From: JAGLSB01 sp023135955
GTDB lineage: Bacteria > Bacteroidota > Bacteroidia > Bacteroidales > GCA-2748055
Reading direction: 5' to 3'
Length of the DNA: 64,000 nt
NCBI GenBank assembly: GCA_030673645.1
Contig: DAOVIO010000006.1
Coordinates: forward strand, 1 to 64,000
Positions 26,438-35,073 of the stretch are shown one piece after another. Each line of letters starts with the position of its first letter. Positions within the stretch are counted from its first letter, which is position 1. A program made the position numbers and the translations under genes. The notes beneath the pieces were generated by a model that was not told where the DNA came from, ran no database searches, and saw only the letters and a list, made by a program, of their open reading frames with translations.

Positions 26438-27856
26438 CTATAAATACTTGGACATAGTAGACAAAAGTTTTGGCAACCAAATGGGTTTAATTAGGAAATT
26501 GTCGAAATTTGTCAGATCCTTTTTATCTCTACCACCTTCTAAACTATAAGCTGTTTGAGCAATAATAGGCAAATCACTTCTTAATTCCTTAATTTTTCTT
26601 GAAGCCTCATATCCGTCCATTATAGGCATTAAAATATCCATCAATACCAGGTCAACATTAGGATTTATTTTAACCTCATTAACAGCTTCTTCCCCATTTT
26701 GCGCCCAAACAAGCTTCACTTTTGTTGGTCTTAATAATTCCCGAAGATAAATAAAATTCGACTCAACATCTTCAGCAATTAAAATTGTATGATTACTTAA
26801 ATCACTCTTACCTGGGTCCGCTTTGTCTAGTGTTGCAGTTTCTTGCTCAATTTCCAAATTTTCATTTTTAGTTATTTTAGTCGACTTAATTACGTTGAAA
26901 GGAAGTGTAAAATAAAAAGTTGATCCCTTTCCTAGTTTAGAATCAGCCCAAATATTCCCACCTAATAATTTTACTAAACTTTTTGAAATGGTTAATCTCA
27001 GAGCTACACCATCGAATGGCTGATTATGATTATCAGATAGTTTCTTATATCGTTTGAAAATAATTTCCAGTCTATCCATTGAAAATCCCTGACCAGTATC
27101 TTTCACAAAGAACTCAAGAAGACCATCCCCTTTCAATCTATACCCTAATTCTACAACTCCCTCCTCTGTGTGTTTAAGCGCATTCTCCAGTAAATTTGTA
27201 AGAACTTGCTTTAATCTTTCTTTATCAGTATTTACTCTAAGAGACTTTGGTGCTAAAGATGAATCAAGCTTCAACTTCACCTCTTGCCTGCCCATTTCTT
27301 TCTTCTTCTCATTATAGTACCTGAATAGATCATTCAAAACATCCAAAACATCAAAATCTGATTTATTAATCTCAAGTTCATTTGACTCGATTTTTGCGAT
27401 ATCAATAAGATTATTAATAAACAGCAAAAGATAATTTCCACTAGAGTGAATATGACTTATATAAGTATCTTTAGATTGTGAAGATAAGTTTGGATCTTTC
27501 AATAATTCAGAGAATCCAATAATTGCATTTAAAGGAGTTTTTATTTGATGTGATAAACTGAAAACAAATCCAGTATCCATTTTTGATGGCATACTTTCTC
27601 TGCCTGACTTATGCTTTAGAAATTCAATCTCAATGTCTAATTCGCTGATAAAACCTGAAATTATAAATCCGAAAATAATTAGCCCAACAAACATTAACAA
27701 CCGGTTATAAACCTCAATTAAAGGTACAGCAGTAATGAATACTTGTAAAAATGTATCTTCTTCATTAAAGAGCAAATAATAAATAGTAGCGTCAAGAATG
27801 TATAGAATGATCGCAATCAGAATTGCATAAAGAATAACTTTGTTTTTTGAATTCAT
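26438..27856 (-). CDS. Hybrid sensor histidine kinase with C-terminal receiver
   Basis: 472 residues. Two membrane helices (about 7-30 and 54-72) enclose only about 24 residues, so there is no real extracytoplasmic sensor. HisKA has 'SLSHQIKTPLNAIIGFSELL' with phospho-acceptor His103. HATPase has an N-box 'LLENALKHTEEG', G1 'VKDTGQGFSMDRL' and G2-like 'GSTFYFTLPF'; the second G-box is weak ('NQPFDGVALRLTISKSLV' instead of GxGLGL). The receiver (about 355-472) has 'DLVLMDILMPIMDGYEASRK' with the acceptor Asp and Lys in 'FLIKPIWLPKL'. No response-regulator gene is adjacent. It probably senses membrane or cytosolic signals. Confidence 0.92.
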   Translation of the reverse strand: MNSKNKVILYAILIAIILYILDATIYYLLFNEEDTFLQVFITAVPLIEVYNRLLMFVGLIIFGFIISGFISELDIEIEFLKHKSGRESMPSKMDTGFVFSLSHQIKTPLNAIIGFSELLKDPNLSSQSKDTYISHIHSSGNYLLLFINNLIDIAKIESNELEINKSDFDVLDVLNDLFRYYNEKKKEMGRQEVKLKLDSSLAPKSLRVNTDKERLKQVLTNLLENALKHTEEGVVELGYRLKGDGLLEFFVKDTGQGFSMDRLEIIFKRYKKLSDNHNQPFDGVALRLTISKSLVKLLGGNIWADSKLGKGSTFYFTLPFNVIKSTKITKNENLEIEQETATLDKADPGKSDLSNHTILIAEDVESNFIYLRELLRPTKVKLVWAQNGEEAVNEVKINPNVDLVLMDILMPIMDGYEASRKIKELRSDLPIIAQTAYSLEGGRDKKDLTNFDNFLIKPIWLPKLLSTMSKYL

Positions 27857-28076
27857 GGTACAGTCAATCGTTTGATGTTCAATAAAATTAGAAGATTAAT
27901 TACAAAAATCAAACACTTTTGAATAATATAAATAAAATCTTACATATAATTCTGGTAGTTTACGCAAAAAAACCATTAAGGTTTGAGTAATTTGAGAAAT
28001 ATATTCAAAAGAAAATCGGGCATAATAACATTCTGTAAACAAGACTTTTAGAGCAGTCTTGATTTATAAATATTCT

Positions 28077-28438
28077 TCAGTCAAGTACTTCTGTCAAGGC
28101 CGGAAGCTTCTTAAATAGTATAGAAGCTAAATAAATATTAACGGCAATAAACATAATCGAAAGATTATGCTGATAAATAAAGATTAGAATTAATAATTCA
28201 GGTTTTGAAGAAGCCATAAAAAGAGCTTGTTCGGGAGGTAATTCTCCCTTCATATTCAATACATTTAGTAGAGCAAGACAGGATAGCTCGTTTCTTTGTA
28301 ACGATTAAATTGGCAATAAGGCCGTTCTGGCATTAAGTTATGAATCAATTTAAATTCCTTTGACCGGATAGCTCTCATTGCATCTTGTGTTTCATCCATC
28401 TTATCTCTAGCTGCAACTAAACTTGCCCCCCTATACAT
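28077..28438 (-). pseudogene. Decayed C-terminal fragment of an arylsulfatase
   Basis: On the complement, codons from 28438 read MYRGASLVAARDKMDETQDA and continue through an 'RAIRSKEFKLIHNLMPERPY'-type segment, then stop after 'SYPVLLY' (stop at 28265). A -1 shift there restores the family-expected 'ALLNVLNMKGELPPEQALF'; this second frame runs to 28077 but degenerates after 'MASSKPE', where intact sulfatases continue with an acidic ELYDLxxDP segment. The A/G-x-R-D-x-M-D-E-T and N-x-x-PERPY motifs are characteristic of heparan-sulfatase-like S1 sulfatases. The N-terminal two thirds, with the formylglycine site, are absent; rfaE1 occupies the expected place. At least one frameshift plus truncation makes it nonfunctional. 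Confidence 0.8.
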
Positions 28439-28483
28439 GCAATTCTTTCTATTTTCATATTTTAATATATTATTGTTTCTTCC

Positions 28484-29482
28484 TTAAACCACAATAGACT
28501 TAGCCTCTTCCAGTAACTGATCTTTGTCTACAGGAACAACACCCGGCTTCTCACAAACTTGTCCACCAGCAAGATTAGACAAAGCCGCTGTTTGAAGAGG
28601 ATTTAACTTTGCGCCAAGACAAAGAGCAGCTACGCTTATTACAGTATCACCTGCGCCAGACACATCTGTTATATCTCGTACTTCTGCAGAGATATGATGG
28701 TATGCATTTCTGTGATTCACAATAATCCCAAGTTCTGATAAGGTAAGCATCACATTCTTTATCGACTGCTCTTTCCTAAATTCCTCCATTAAAGAAGCTA
28801 CATCTTTCATGTCAGATTTGTCAACATCAGCTTTCAAGCCTTCTTTTAGCTCTTTAAAATTAGGCTTAAACAGGCTAACTTTTTTATATGAAAGAAAATT
28901 TTTCTTTTTGGGGTCAACTAAAACAGGAATTTTTGCACTATTAGCCATTTTCACAACCTCCTCGATAAGTCTAGTTGTAATTACTCCTTTGTCATAGTCT
29001 TGAAACAAAACCGACTGGATTGACTTTTTATTAATGACTTCCCTGATAAAGGAAATTAACTTATCCTCTGATCTGGGTGATATTTTTTCATCTATTTCCT
29101 CATCTACCCTTAATAAATGCTGATTATTACTGATGATTCTGGTCTTTTGAGTAGTAATTCTTTCTTCGTCAATAATTATCCCAATATCAGTAAGCTTTTC
29201 CTCTTTCAGCAAATCAAGAAAAACTTTTCCTTTTTCATCATTTCCTATTACTGAGCATAAAATTGGGATCGCTCCTAAAGCTCTGATATTCAGAGCCACA
29301 TTAGAAGCTCCACCTAATCTTTTCTCATCACTTAGATCTGAAATGACCGGTACCGGAGCTTCTGGAGATATTCGCTTAACTTTTCCCCAAAAATAATTAT
29401 CAATCATTACATCGCCAATGATTAATACTTTCTGGGAAGAAAAATCTTTAAAAATTTTATCTAAATTTAGTTTTGATAGCAT
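28484..29482 (-). CDS. rfaE1: D-glycero-beta-D-manno-heptose-7-phosphate kinase (PfkB family)
   Basis: 332 residues, a single kinase domain without the C-terminal adenylyltransferase found in fused HldE. 'VLIIGDVMIDNYFWGKVKRI' at about 19-38, 'RLGGASNVALNIRALGA' and the catalytic 'DVSGAGDTVISVAAL' at about 268-282 are all characteristic. It phosphorylates heptose-7-phosphate at C1 in ADP-heptose synthesis for LPS. A general PfkB sugar kinase is the alternative, but the 'SPEAPVPV' motif supports RfaE. Confidence 0.9.
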   Translation of the reverse strand: MLSKLNLDKIFKDFSSQKVLIIGDVMIDNYFWGKVKRISPEAPVPVISDLSDEKRLGGASNVALNIRALGAIPILCSVIGNDEKGKVFLDLLKEEKLTDIGIIIDEERITTQKTRIISNNQHLLRVDEEIDEKISPRSEDKLISFIREVINKKSIQSVLFQDYDKGVITTRLIEEVVKMANSAKIPVLVDPKKKNFLSYKKVSLFKPNFKELKEGLKADVDKSDMKDVASLMEEFRKEQSIKNVMLTLSELGIIVNHRNAYHHISAEVRDITDVSGAGDTVISVAALCLGAKLNPLQTAALSNLAGGQVCEKPGVVPVDKDQLLEEAKSIVV

Positions 29483-29489
29483 GGGGTTG

Positions 29490-29645
29490 GTGGATTGGTT
29501 TGCTGATGTGCTAGTGTGTTTATGTGCTGGTGCTAAGTTAAACTCAGCTTTCGGAAGTTTACAACCGAAAGATGTTAGTTGAATTCATGCTGAACCTGGT
29601 TCAGTACTAGTCCCGATCCCGATAGCCATCGGGACTCTCGGGATC
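29490..29645. repeat. Low-complexity ttgctgatgtgctag repeat plus nested CCCGAT/ATCGGG palindromes
   Basis: The 199-nt gap between priA and rfaE1 contains no gene. Its first part is a degenerate run of tgctgatgtgctagtgtg units; then follow a short inverted repeat (ctttcgg...ccgaaag, about 29551-29571) and 'GTCCCGATCCCGATAGCCAT' continuing to CGGGAC, a strong hairpin at about 29610-29634 trailed by another cgggatc. It has the same components as 13681-13739 in reverse orientation. Confidence 0.6.
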
Positions 29646-29681
29646 TTAGCCTGCTTGTTTGCTGTTTGCAAATATATTATT

Positions 29682-32138
29682 TTAAAACGGATCGACATCA
29701 ATATTAATTCGGACTTTTTTAATCTTATTATCAGATTCTAAAGCATCTAGCTTTTCTGTCAACAACAGTTTAGCCTTCTTAAATGAGGCCTTTTTCTCAA
29801 TTTTCAAAATTATCTGATGTAGATACCAGTTTTTTACTCTGGAAACCAGTGGTGTATGTGGTCCCAAAACTCTCTTTCCAAATATTTTTCTCAATTCAAT
29901 CGATAATTCAGATGCAGCTATTTTTCCATCATTAAATTCTTTAGATTTGATTTGTATTTTGATCATTCTTACGTATGGAGGATAATTGAATTCCTGCCTT
30001 TCTGCATTCTGCTCCTTAAAAAATGAAACAAAGTCATTATTAAGTACATGCTGAATTACTGGATGGGAAATATCTGTTGTCTGAATAATCACCATACCTC
30101 TTTTATTCTTCCTGCCAGCTCTCCCGCTAACCTGCGACATAAGCTGAAAGCTTCTTTCCAAGGCCCTGAAATCGGGAAAATTTAGCATCTGATCTGCATT
30201 TAATATCCCGACAAGAGCAACATTATCAAAATCCAGACCCTTAGAAAGCATTTGTGTTCCAACCAGAATATCTGTCGACCCTTCTCCAAAAGATTTCAAG
30301 ATTCTGTCATATGAATTTTTTGAACGCGTAGAATCGAGATCTAATCTTGCAATCTTCACGCCCGGGAAAATTAGTTCCATTTCATCCTCAACCAGTTCAG
30401 TGCCAAATCCCCTTGTTACTAATCTGGTGCTATTACACTCCGGACATTGCTTAGGAATCTTTGTGTTTGAACCACAATAATGACATAAAAGATAATTTCT
30501 ACTTTTATGATGTGTGAAGCTAACATCACATGATTTACAATTAGGCATCCAGCCACAAATATCGCATTCAATGTATGATGAATATCCGCGACGGTTTTGA
30601 AAAAGAATAATTTGCTTTCTTCTTTTAAGTGTCTCTTCTATATGCTTAATCAGCACTGGAGTAAAAACAGATCTCATTTCTCTTTTCAAGCGTGATTTCC
30701 TAATATCAGCTATCAGTATCTCAGGGAGCATAAGTCCACCAAAACGTTCGGTAAGTTTTACATATCCATATTTTCCGGTATTACAATTCGCATAAGTTTC
30801 CATACAAGGAGTAGCAGTTCCGAGTAATACTTTAGCATTATGGTATGATGCTAAAACGATGGCACTATCGCGGGCATGATATCTTGGAGCAGGATCATAT
30901 TGTTTAAAAGTATTTTCGTGCTCCTCATCAACAATTACGAGTCCCAGATCTCTGAATGGTAAAAACAAGGCAGACCTGACACCGATAATAAGTTTATATT
31001 CATCTTCCTTATTATCGATTAACTTACGATAAACCCCTACCCTTTCAGAATCATTGAATTTACTGTGGTAAACTCCAATTGTGTCACCAAACACTTTTTT
31101 CAGGCGATCAACAATCTGTGAAGTCAGTGCTATTTCAGGAAGCAGATACAGTACCTGTCTCCCTTGAGAAATGATCTCTTTAATCAAAGATATATAAATC
31201 TCTGTCTTGCCACTAGATGTAACACCATGTAGCAGAGTAACATCTTTTTCCTTAAATGAGTTTTTAATTTCTTCAAAAGCTATATTCTGTGCTTTGCTCA
31301 ATGAAAAAGTCTCACGGGTTCTAGCTTGAATATTAAAAGGTTCTACTTTATCTTTTTCAATCTTATTAATCAGACCTTTGCTAAATAAATTATTAATAAG
31401 ATTTAAGCTGAAATTTTCATAAAGTAATGCTTGTTTAATTTCCGTTTTTCCTTCAGAATATGATTTTGCCAAAAAAGTCATAAGCTCTCTTTGTCGTGGC
31501 GATCTGCCAAATTCAGCTTCCCATCCTTCTGTAGAAATCAATTCTCTTCCTGCTTCGCTTAAAAGTAAATAAATTTCCTTCTTCGGTTTATAGTCCTCTC
31601 TAAGTCTCTCTTCGATAAAAATCACTTTTTCATCCAGCATTTCCCTTATGTCTTTTTGAACATTCTTAAGACCTGTTTTTCCGGGAAGCTCAGAAATGCT
31701 AACAGCATTATTCTTTTTTAGATATCCACTAATAAGTTTTTGTCTCTCATTCAATTCTGAAGTCTTTTCATATGTTTCATTCAGAATAATTTTAGATTCG
31801 CTCTCAAGCTTTAGTCCACCTGGCAATCCAGCTTTTAACACCTCCCCCAGGCTGGTAATATAATATTCAGAGATCCATTTCCACAGTTTGAGTTGAGATT
31901 CTCTTACAATAGGGGCCTTATCAATAAACTCAGATATTTCTTTGACATTCTCAAGATCCGGTTCATTATTATGCAAACGATAAATTATAGCCGTGTATAA
32001 TTTGCGCTGACCTAAAGGCACGATAATCCGCATTCCAATTTCCGGGAGGAGGGTGATATTTTCCGGGATTCGATAAGTATATAATTCTTTTATTGCAAGG
32101 GGCAGAATAACATCTGCGAATGAATACTTCTTGCTCAT
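29682..32138 (-). CDS. priA: Primosomal replication restart helicase PriA
   Basis: 818 residues. The N-terminal DNA-binding region (1-105) starts 'YSFADVILPLAIKELYTYRIP'. The superfamily 2 helicase has Walker A 'LLHGVTSSGKTEIYISL', the DEAH-like box 'LVIVDEEHENTFKQ', 'GTATPCMETY', and a later 'QVSGRAGRKNKRG' motif. The zinc module has eight cysteines between 'CDICGWMPNCKSC' and 'CPEC'. 'GFGTELVEDEM' is the PriA signature. It reloads the replisome at collapsed forks. All parts are present. Confidence 0.97.
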   Translation of the reverse strand: MSKKYSFADVILPLAIKELYTYRIPENITLLPEIGMRIIVPLGQRKLYTAIIYRLHNNEPDLENVKEISEFIDKAPIVRESQLKLWKWISEYYITSLGEVLKAGLPGGLKLESESKIILNETYEKTSELNERQKLISGYLKKNNAVSISELPGKTGLKNVQKDIREMLDEKVIFIEERLREDYKPKKEIYLLLSEAGRELISTEGWEAEFGRSPRQRELMTFLAKSYSEGKTEIKQALLYENFSLNLINNLFSKGLINKIEKDKVEPFNIQARTRETFSLSKAQNIAFEEIKNSFKEKDVTLLHGVTSSGKTEIYISLIKEIISQGRQVLYLLPEIALTSQIVDRLKKVFGDTIGVYHSKFNDSERVGVYRKLIDNKEDEYKLIIGVRSALFLPFRDLGLVIVDEEHENTFKQYDPAPRYHARDSAIVLASYHNAKVLLGTATPCMETYANCNTGKYGYVKLTERFGGLMLPEILIADIRKSRLKREMRSVFTPVLIKHIEETLKRRKQIILFQNRRGYSSYIECDICGWMPNCKSCDVSFTHHKSRNYLLCHYCGSNTKIPKQCPECNSTRLVTRGFGTELVEDEMELIFPGVKIARLDLDSTRSKNSYDRILKSFGEGSTDILVGTQMLSKGLDFDNVALVGILNADQMLNFPDFRALERSFQLMSQVSGRAGRKNKRGMVIIQTTDISHPVIQHVLNNDFVSFFKEQNAERQEFNYPPYVRMIKIQIKSKEFNDGKIAASELSIELRKIFGKRVLGPHTPLVSRVKNWYLHQIILKIEKKASFKKAKLLLTEKLDALESDNKIKKVRINIDVDPF

Positions 32139-32221
32139 TTTTTTAATGAAATAATCCCTGATAATAAATCAGAGCGGTATTTTGGTTGTAATAAATGGAT
32201 TACACAGTCTTGCTTAGCAGC

Positions 32222-33205
32222 TTATACTGATAAAATATCAGCCATTTCCAGATCAACAGGATCTATGCTTTTATGTCTTTTTGTTACTTTTCGGAAGGGA
32301 ACATAAACAATTTCATTATCCTTGATACCAATCATAACAGACTTCTGATCATCGAGCAAGGCTTCTATTGCATAATAGCCAAGTTTACTGGCATTGTACC
32401 TGTCTTTTGCCGAAGGAGTTCCTCCACGCTGAATATGTCCAAGAATAGATACCCGAACGCTGTAATCTTCAAAATCCTTTTTTACTTTTTCTGCTATTTG
32501 CATTGCACCACCTTCTTCATCACCTTCAGCCACGATTATTATGTTACTGGATTTCTTTCTTTTATGTCCTTTCTCCAGATGATCCTTAAGTCCAGCAACC
32601 TGATTTTCTTGTTCGCGAACAAAAATTGCCTCAGCTCCTGTTGCAACACCACCTTCCAAGGCAATAAATCCGGCATCACGTCCCATTACTTCAATAAAAA
32701 ACAATCTGTTATGACTGCTGGCGGTATCTCTAATCTTATCAATAGCTTCAACTACAGTATTTAATGCAGTGTCATATCCTATAGTATAATCAGTCCCAAA
32801 TATGTCGTTATCAATTGTTCCTGGTATGCCTATAAAGGGAATGCCGGGATATTCATCACAAAAAATTCTGGCCCCAGTCATCGATCCATCTCCACCTATA
32901 ACAACAACAGCATCTATTTCTTCTTTTTTCAAATTATCATAAGCCATTTTCCTTCCTTCTGCTGTCATAAACTCCTTACTTCTTGCAGTTTTAAGGATAG
33001 TACCTCCCCGACCAATTATATCGCTGACACTAAATGATTTTAATTCTTTAAAATGACCATTAATCATACCATGATATCCGTGTCGGATGCCAATTACCTG
33101 CATTTCATTATATACGGCAGCTCTTGTTACACCTCTAATGGCTGCGTTCATTCCTGGTGCGTCTCCTCCCGAAGTAAAAACACCTATTTTTTTCACTTTC
33201 CCCAT
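32222..33205 (-). CDS. pfkA: ATP-dependent 6-phosphofructokinase
   Basis: 327 residues, normal for bacterial PfkA. It phosphorylates fructose-6-phosphate to the 1,6-bisphosphate. Seen: 'FTSGGDAPGMNAAIRGVTR', 'VVIGGDGSMTGARIF' (ATP site), 'GIPGTIDNDIFGTDYTIGYD' with the catalytic Asp, 'VEVMGRDAGFIAL' and 'LGHIQRGGTPSAKDR'. The Gly in GGDGS points to ATP rather than pyrophosphate as phosphate donor. Confidence 0.96.
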   Translation of the reverse strand: MGKVKKIGVFTSGGDAPGMNAAIRGVTRAAVYNEMQVIGIRHGYHGMINGHFKELKSFSVSDIIGRGGTILKTARSKEFMTAEGRKMAYDNLKKEEIDAVVVIGGDGSMTGARIFCDEYPGIPFIGIPGTIDNDIFGTDYTIGYDTALNTVVEAIDKIRDTASSHNRLFFIEVMGRDAGFIALEGGVATGAEAIFVREQENQVAGLKDHLEKGHKRKKSSNIIIVAEGDEEGGAMQIAEKVKKDFEDYSVRVSILGHIQRGGTPSAKDRYNASKLGYYAIEALLDDQKSVMIGIKDNEIVYVPFRKVTKRHKSIDPVDLEMADILSV

Positions 33206-33270
33206 TATTCTTAGTTAAAATATTTCTGAACGGAAAATTCTTTTATAATGATTAAAATTAGAACATTTAT

Positions 33271-34143
33271 TTAAATAATCTTAAAACTTTCGATTCTTTC
33301 CTTTACTAATTTTAATACCCAGGCCGGTGTGGATGTTGCGCCTGCAATTCCGACATTCGCCACCGAATCAAACCACTCCTCTTTTAGCTGGTCGACCTCG
33401 GAAATAAATTTAGAATTATCATTTTCTTTTTTGCAGATATCAAAAAGAATTTTTCCGTTTGAACTATTACGCCCTGCAACAAATATTAAGATGTCGTATG
33501 ATTGTGCAAAATCAACTATCCCGGGTTGTCTGTGCGAGATATGTTTGCAAATTGTATTCTTAACTTCAACCTTAACACCGGGATGCTCCTTTGCATTTCC
33601 CCTTATCTGATTCTCCATTTCTGTAAAACCCTCAGAATCCATAGTTGTTTGGGAGAATAAGGTTAAATTTTTTTCCGGATTAATTTTCTTTATGTCTTCA
33701 GAATTTCTGATTATAACTGCACTATTATTTATCTGACCATTAAGAGCTTTCACTTCGGGATGTGATGTTTTTCCATAAATAACAATCTGATCATTTTGAG
33801 TATCAGAATTTTTATAGCTATTACGAATTTGCTTCTGTAGTGCATTTACTATAGGACAGGTGCCATCTATAATAGAAATATTTCTCTCTTCGCAAATCTC
33901 GTAAGTTGACGGTGGTTCCCCATGAGCTCTTATTAAAACTGTTTCATCTTTCAATTTAAGGAGATCTTCTTTTTCAATAAATATCATTCCTTTTTCAGCC
34001 AAACGATTAACTTCTTCCTCATTGTGTACAATTTCACCCAGACAATAAAGTTTATCACCCTTATCAAGGATCTCCTCTGCCATTTGAATGACCTTACTAA
34101 CCCCAAAACAAAAACCTGAACTTTTTTCTATTTCAATATTCAC
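33271..34143 (-). CDS. ispH: 4-hydroxy-3-methylbut-2-enyl diphosphate reductase
   Basis: 290 residues. The [4Fe-4S] cysteines are seen in 'SSGFCFGVSKVI' (Cys12), 'IDGTCPIVNALQ' and 'KNTICKHISHRQPG'. Substrate residues include 'IRAHGEPPSTYE' and 'YGKTSHPEVKAL'. It carries out the last step of the MEP isoprenoid pathway. The start codon is GTG at 34143, overlapping the cmk stop as GTGA, so translational coupling to cmk is likely. Confidence 0.96.
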   Translation of the reverse strand: MNIEIEKSSGFCFGVSKVIQMAEEILDKGDKLYCLGEIVHNEEEVNRLAEKGMIFIEKEDLLKLKDETVLIRAHGEPPSTYEICEERNISIIDGTCPIVNALQKQIRNSYKNSDTQNDQIVIYGKTSHPEVKALNGQINNSAVIIRNSEDIKKINPEKNLTLFSQTTMDSEGFTEMENQIRGNAKEHPGVKVEVKNTICKHISHRQPGIVDFAQSYDILIFVAGRNSSNGKILFDICKKENDNSKFISEVDQLKEEWFDSVANVGIAGATSTPAWVLKLVKERIESFKII

Positions 34144-34817
34144 TTTTTGACTTTCTTTATTAAATCTCTAAACCAGATCATCTGATCTTCAGGTGTTAAA
34201 TTGGAGTTATCCAACAAAACAGCATCGGAACTCTGAACCAGGGGACTGGTTTCACGACTCTGATCTATTTTATCTCTGTGCATCAGATTTTCTAATATTT
34301 CATCAAAACTCACATTTTCACCTTTAGCGATGAGTTCATCAAATCTTCTATGTGCTCTAACCTCCGGACTTGCTGTTAGAAAAATCTTAATCTCAGCATT
34401 AGGGAAAACTACGCTACCAATATCTCTTCCCTCCATAACAACAGACTGATTATCTCCGTAATTTCTCTGAATTTCAACCAATCGATGCCTTAACTCAGGA
34501 ACAACACTAACTTCACTTACCATTGAAGAAACGGTGAGCGAGCGAATCTCTCCCTCTACATCTTTATCATTAAGAAAAACGTGCTGTTTTGCTGAATATT
34601 GAACTTTTCTGAATTCAATATTAATCTTATCAAGCGATTGTACAAGTTCATCTACATTTAGTTTTCCTGCATGAATAATGTCATTTTCAAAGCAATACAA
34701 AGTAGCAGCCCTATACATAGCTCCACTGTCAATGTATAAAATATCCAGCTCATCAGCAATTTGCTTTGCAAAACTGGATTTCCCGCAGGATGAATGACCA
34801 TCGATAGCTATAATCAT
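34140..34817 (-). CDS. cmk: Cytidylate kinase
   Basis: 225 residues. The P-loop 'IDGHSSCGKSSFAKQIADEL' is at residues 5-24, followed by 'YIDSGAMYRAATLY' and 'VVMEGRDIGSVVFPNAEIK', which are diagnostic of CMP kinase; the lid has 'HRRFDELIAKGE' and 'RDKIDQSRETSPL'. It phosphorylates CMP and dCMP. It is the first gene of the cmk-ispH unit and is preceded by a good promoter. Confidence 0.97.
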   Translation of the reverse strand: MIIAIDGHSSCGKSSFAKQIADELDILYIDSGAMYRAATLYCFENDIIHAGKLNVDELVQSLDKINIEFRKVQYSAKQHVFLNDKDVEGEIRSLTVSSMVSEVSVVPELRHRLVEIQRNYGDNQSVVMEGRDIGSVVFPNAEIKIFLTASPEVRAHRRFDELIAKGENVSFDEILENLMHRDKIDQSRETSPLVQSSDAVLLDNSNLTPEDQMIWFRDLIKKVKK

Positions 34818-34837
34818 AAAATGAAATTATTTTAACA

Positions 34838-34867
34838 CAAAAGTAGGAAAAACCAGCGTACAGACAA
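34838..34867 (-). promoter_or_regulatory. Promoter of cmk-ispH (TTG-N19-TACTTTTG)
   Basis: On the complement, TTG (34867-34865), a 19-nt spacer and TACTTTTG (34845-34838) match the Bacteroidota sigma-A consensus in sequence and spacing. The predicted start is about 14 nt before the cmk ATG. Confidence 0.7.
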
Positions 34868-34885
34868 GGCGTGCATAGAGAGTAC

Positions 34886-35073
34886 AGAGGCTGTATAAAA
34901 AGTCAGATTCTATTAAAATCAACTTACAATTTGACACCTCACATAATTTACCCCCCTAAATCCCCCCTAAAGGAGGGACTTTAGAGAGCAAAACCTATCC
35001 TTAAGCGATGATTTATTAGTTGATGCAATCTGTAAGTTCAAACTTTTCGTATTGTACTTTTGAGACAGCCTCT
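34886..35073. mobile_element. MITE-like or IS-remnant element, 188 bp with ~20-bp terminal inverted repeats
   Basis: The left end AGAGGCTGTATAAAAAGTCA (34886-34905) and the complement of the right end, AGAGGCTGTCTCAAAAGTAC (35073-35054), agree at about 16 of 20 positions, including the first nine. The interior has no reading frame; it includes a C-rich/G-rich pair at 34953-34988 (cccccctaaatcccccctaa then aggaggg). The right end begins immediately after the porQ stop codon. No clear target-site duplication is visible. The end sequence resembles IS terminal repeats I associate with Bacteroidota, but the parent element cannot be named. Confidence 0.6.

Noticed and set aside
28077..28259. 60-codon frame as an independent small membrane protein gene
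   Set aside because: Its first 18 residues match the C-terminal part of sulfatases and join the preceding fragment by a one-base shift; the hydrophobic tail is out-of-frame translation.
34953..34988. C-rich/G-rich stretch as a possible CRISPR or G-quadruplex unit
   Set aside because: Only one copy here, no regular spacing, and it fits the dispersed intergenic repeats common in Bacteroidota.
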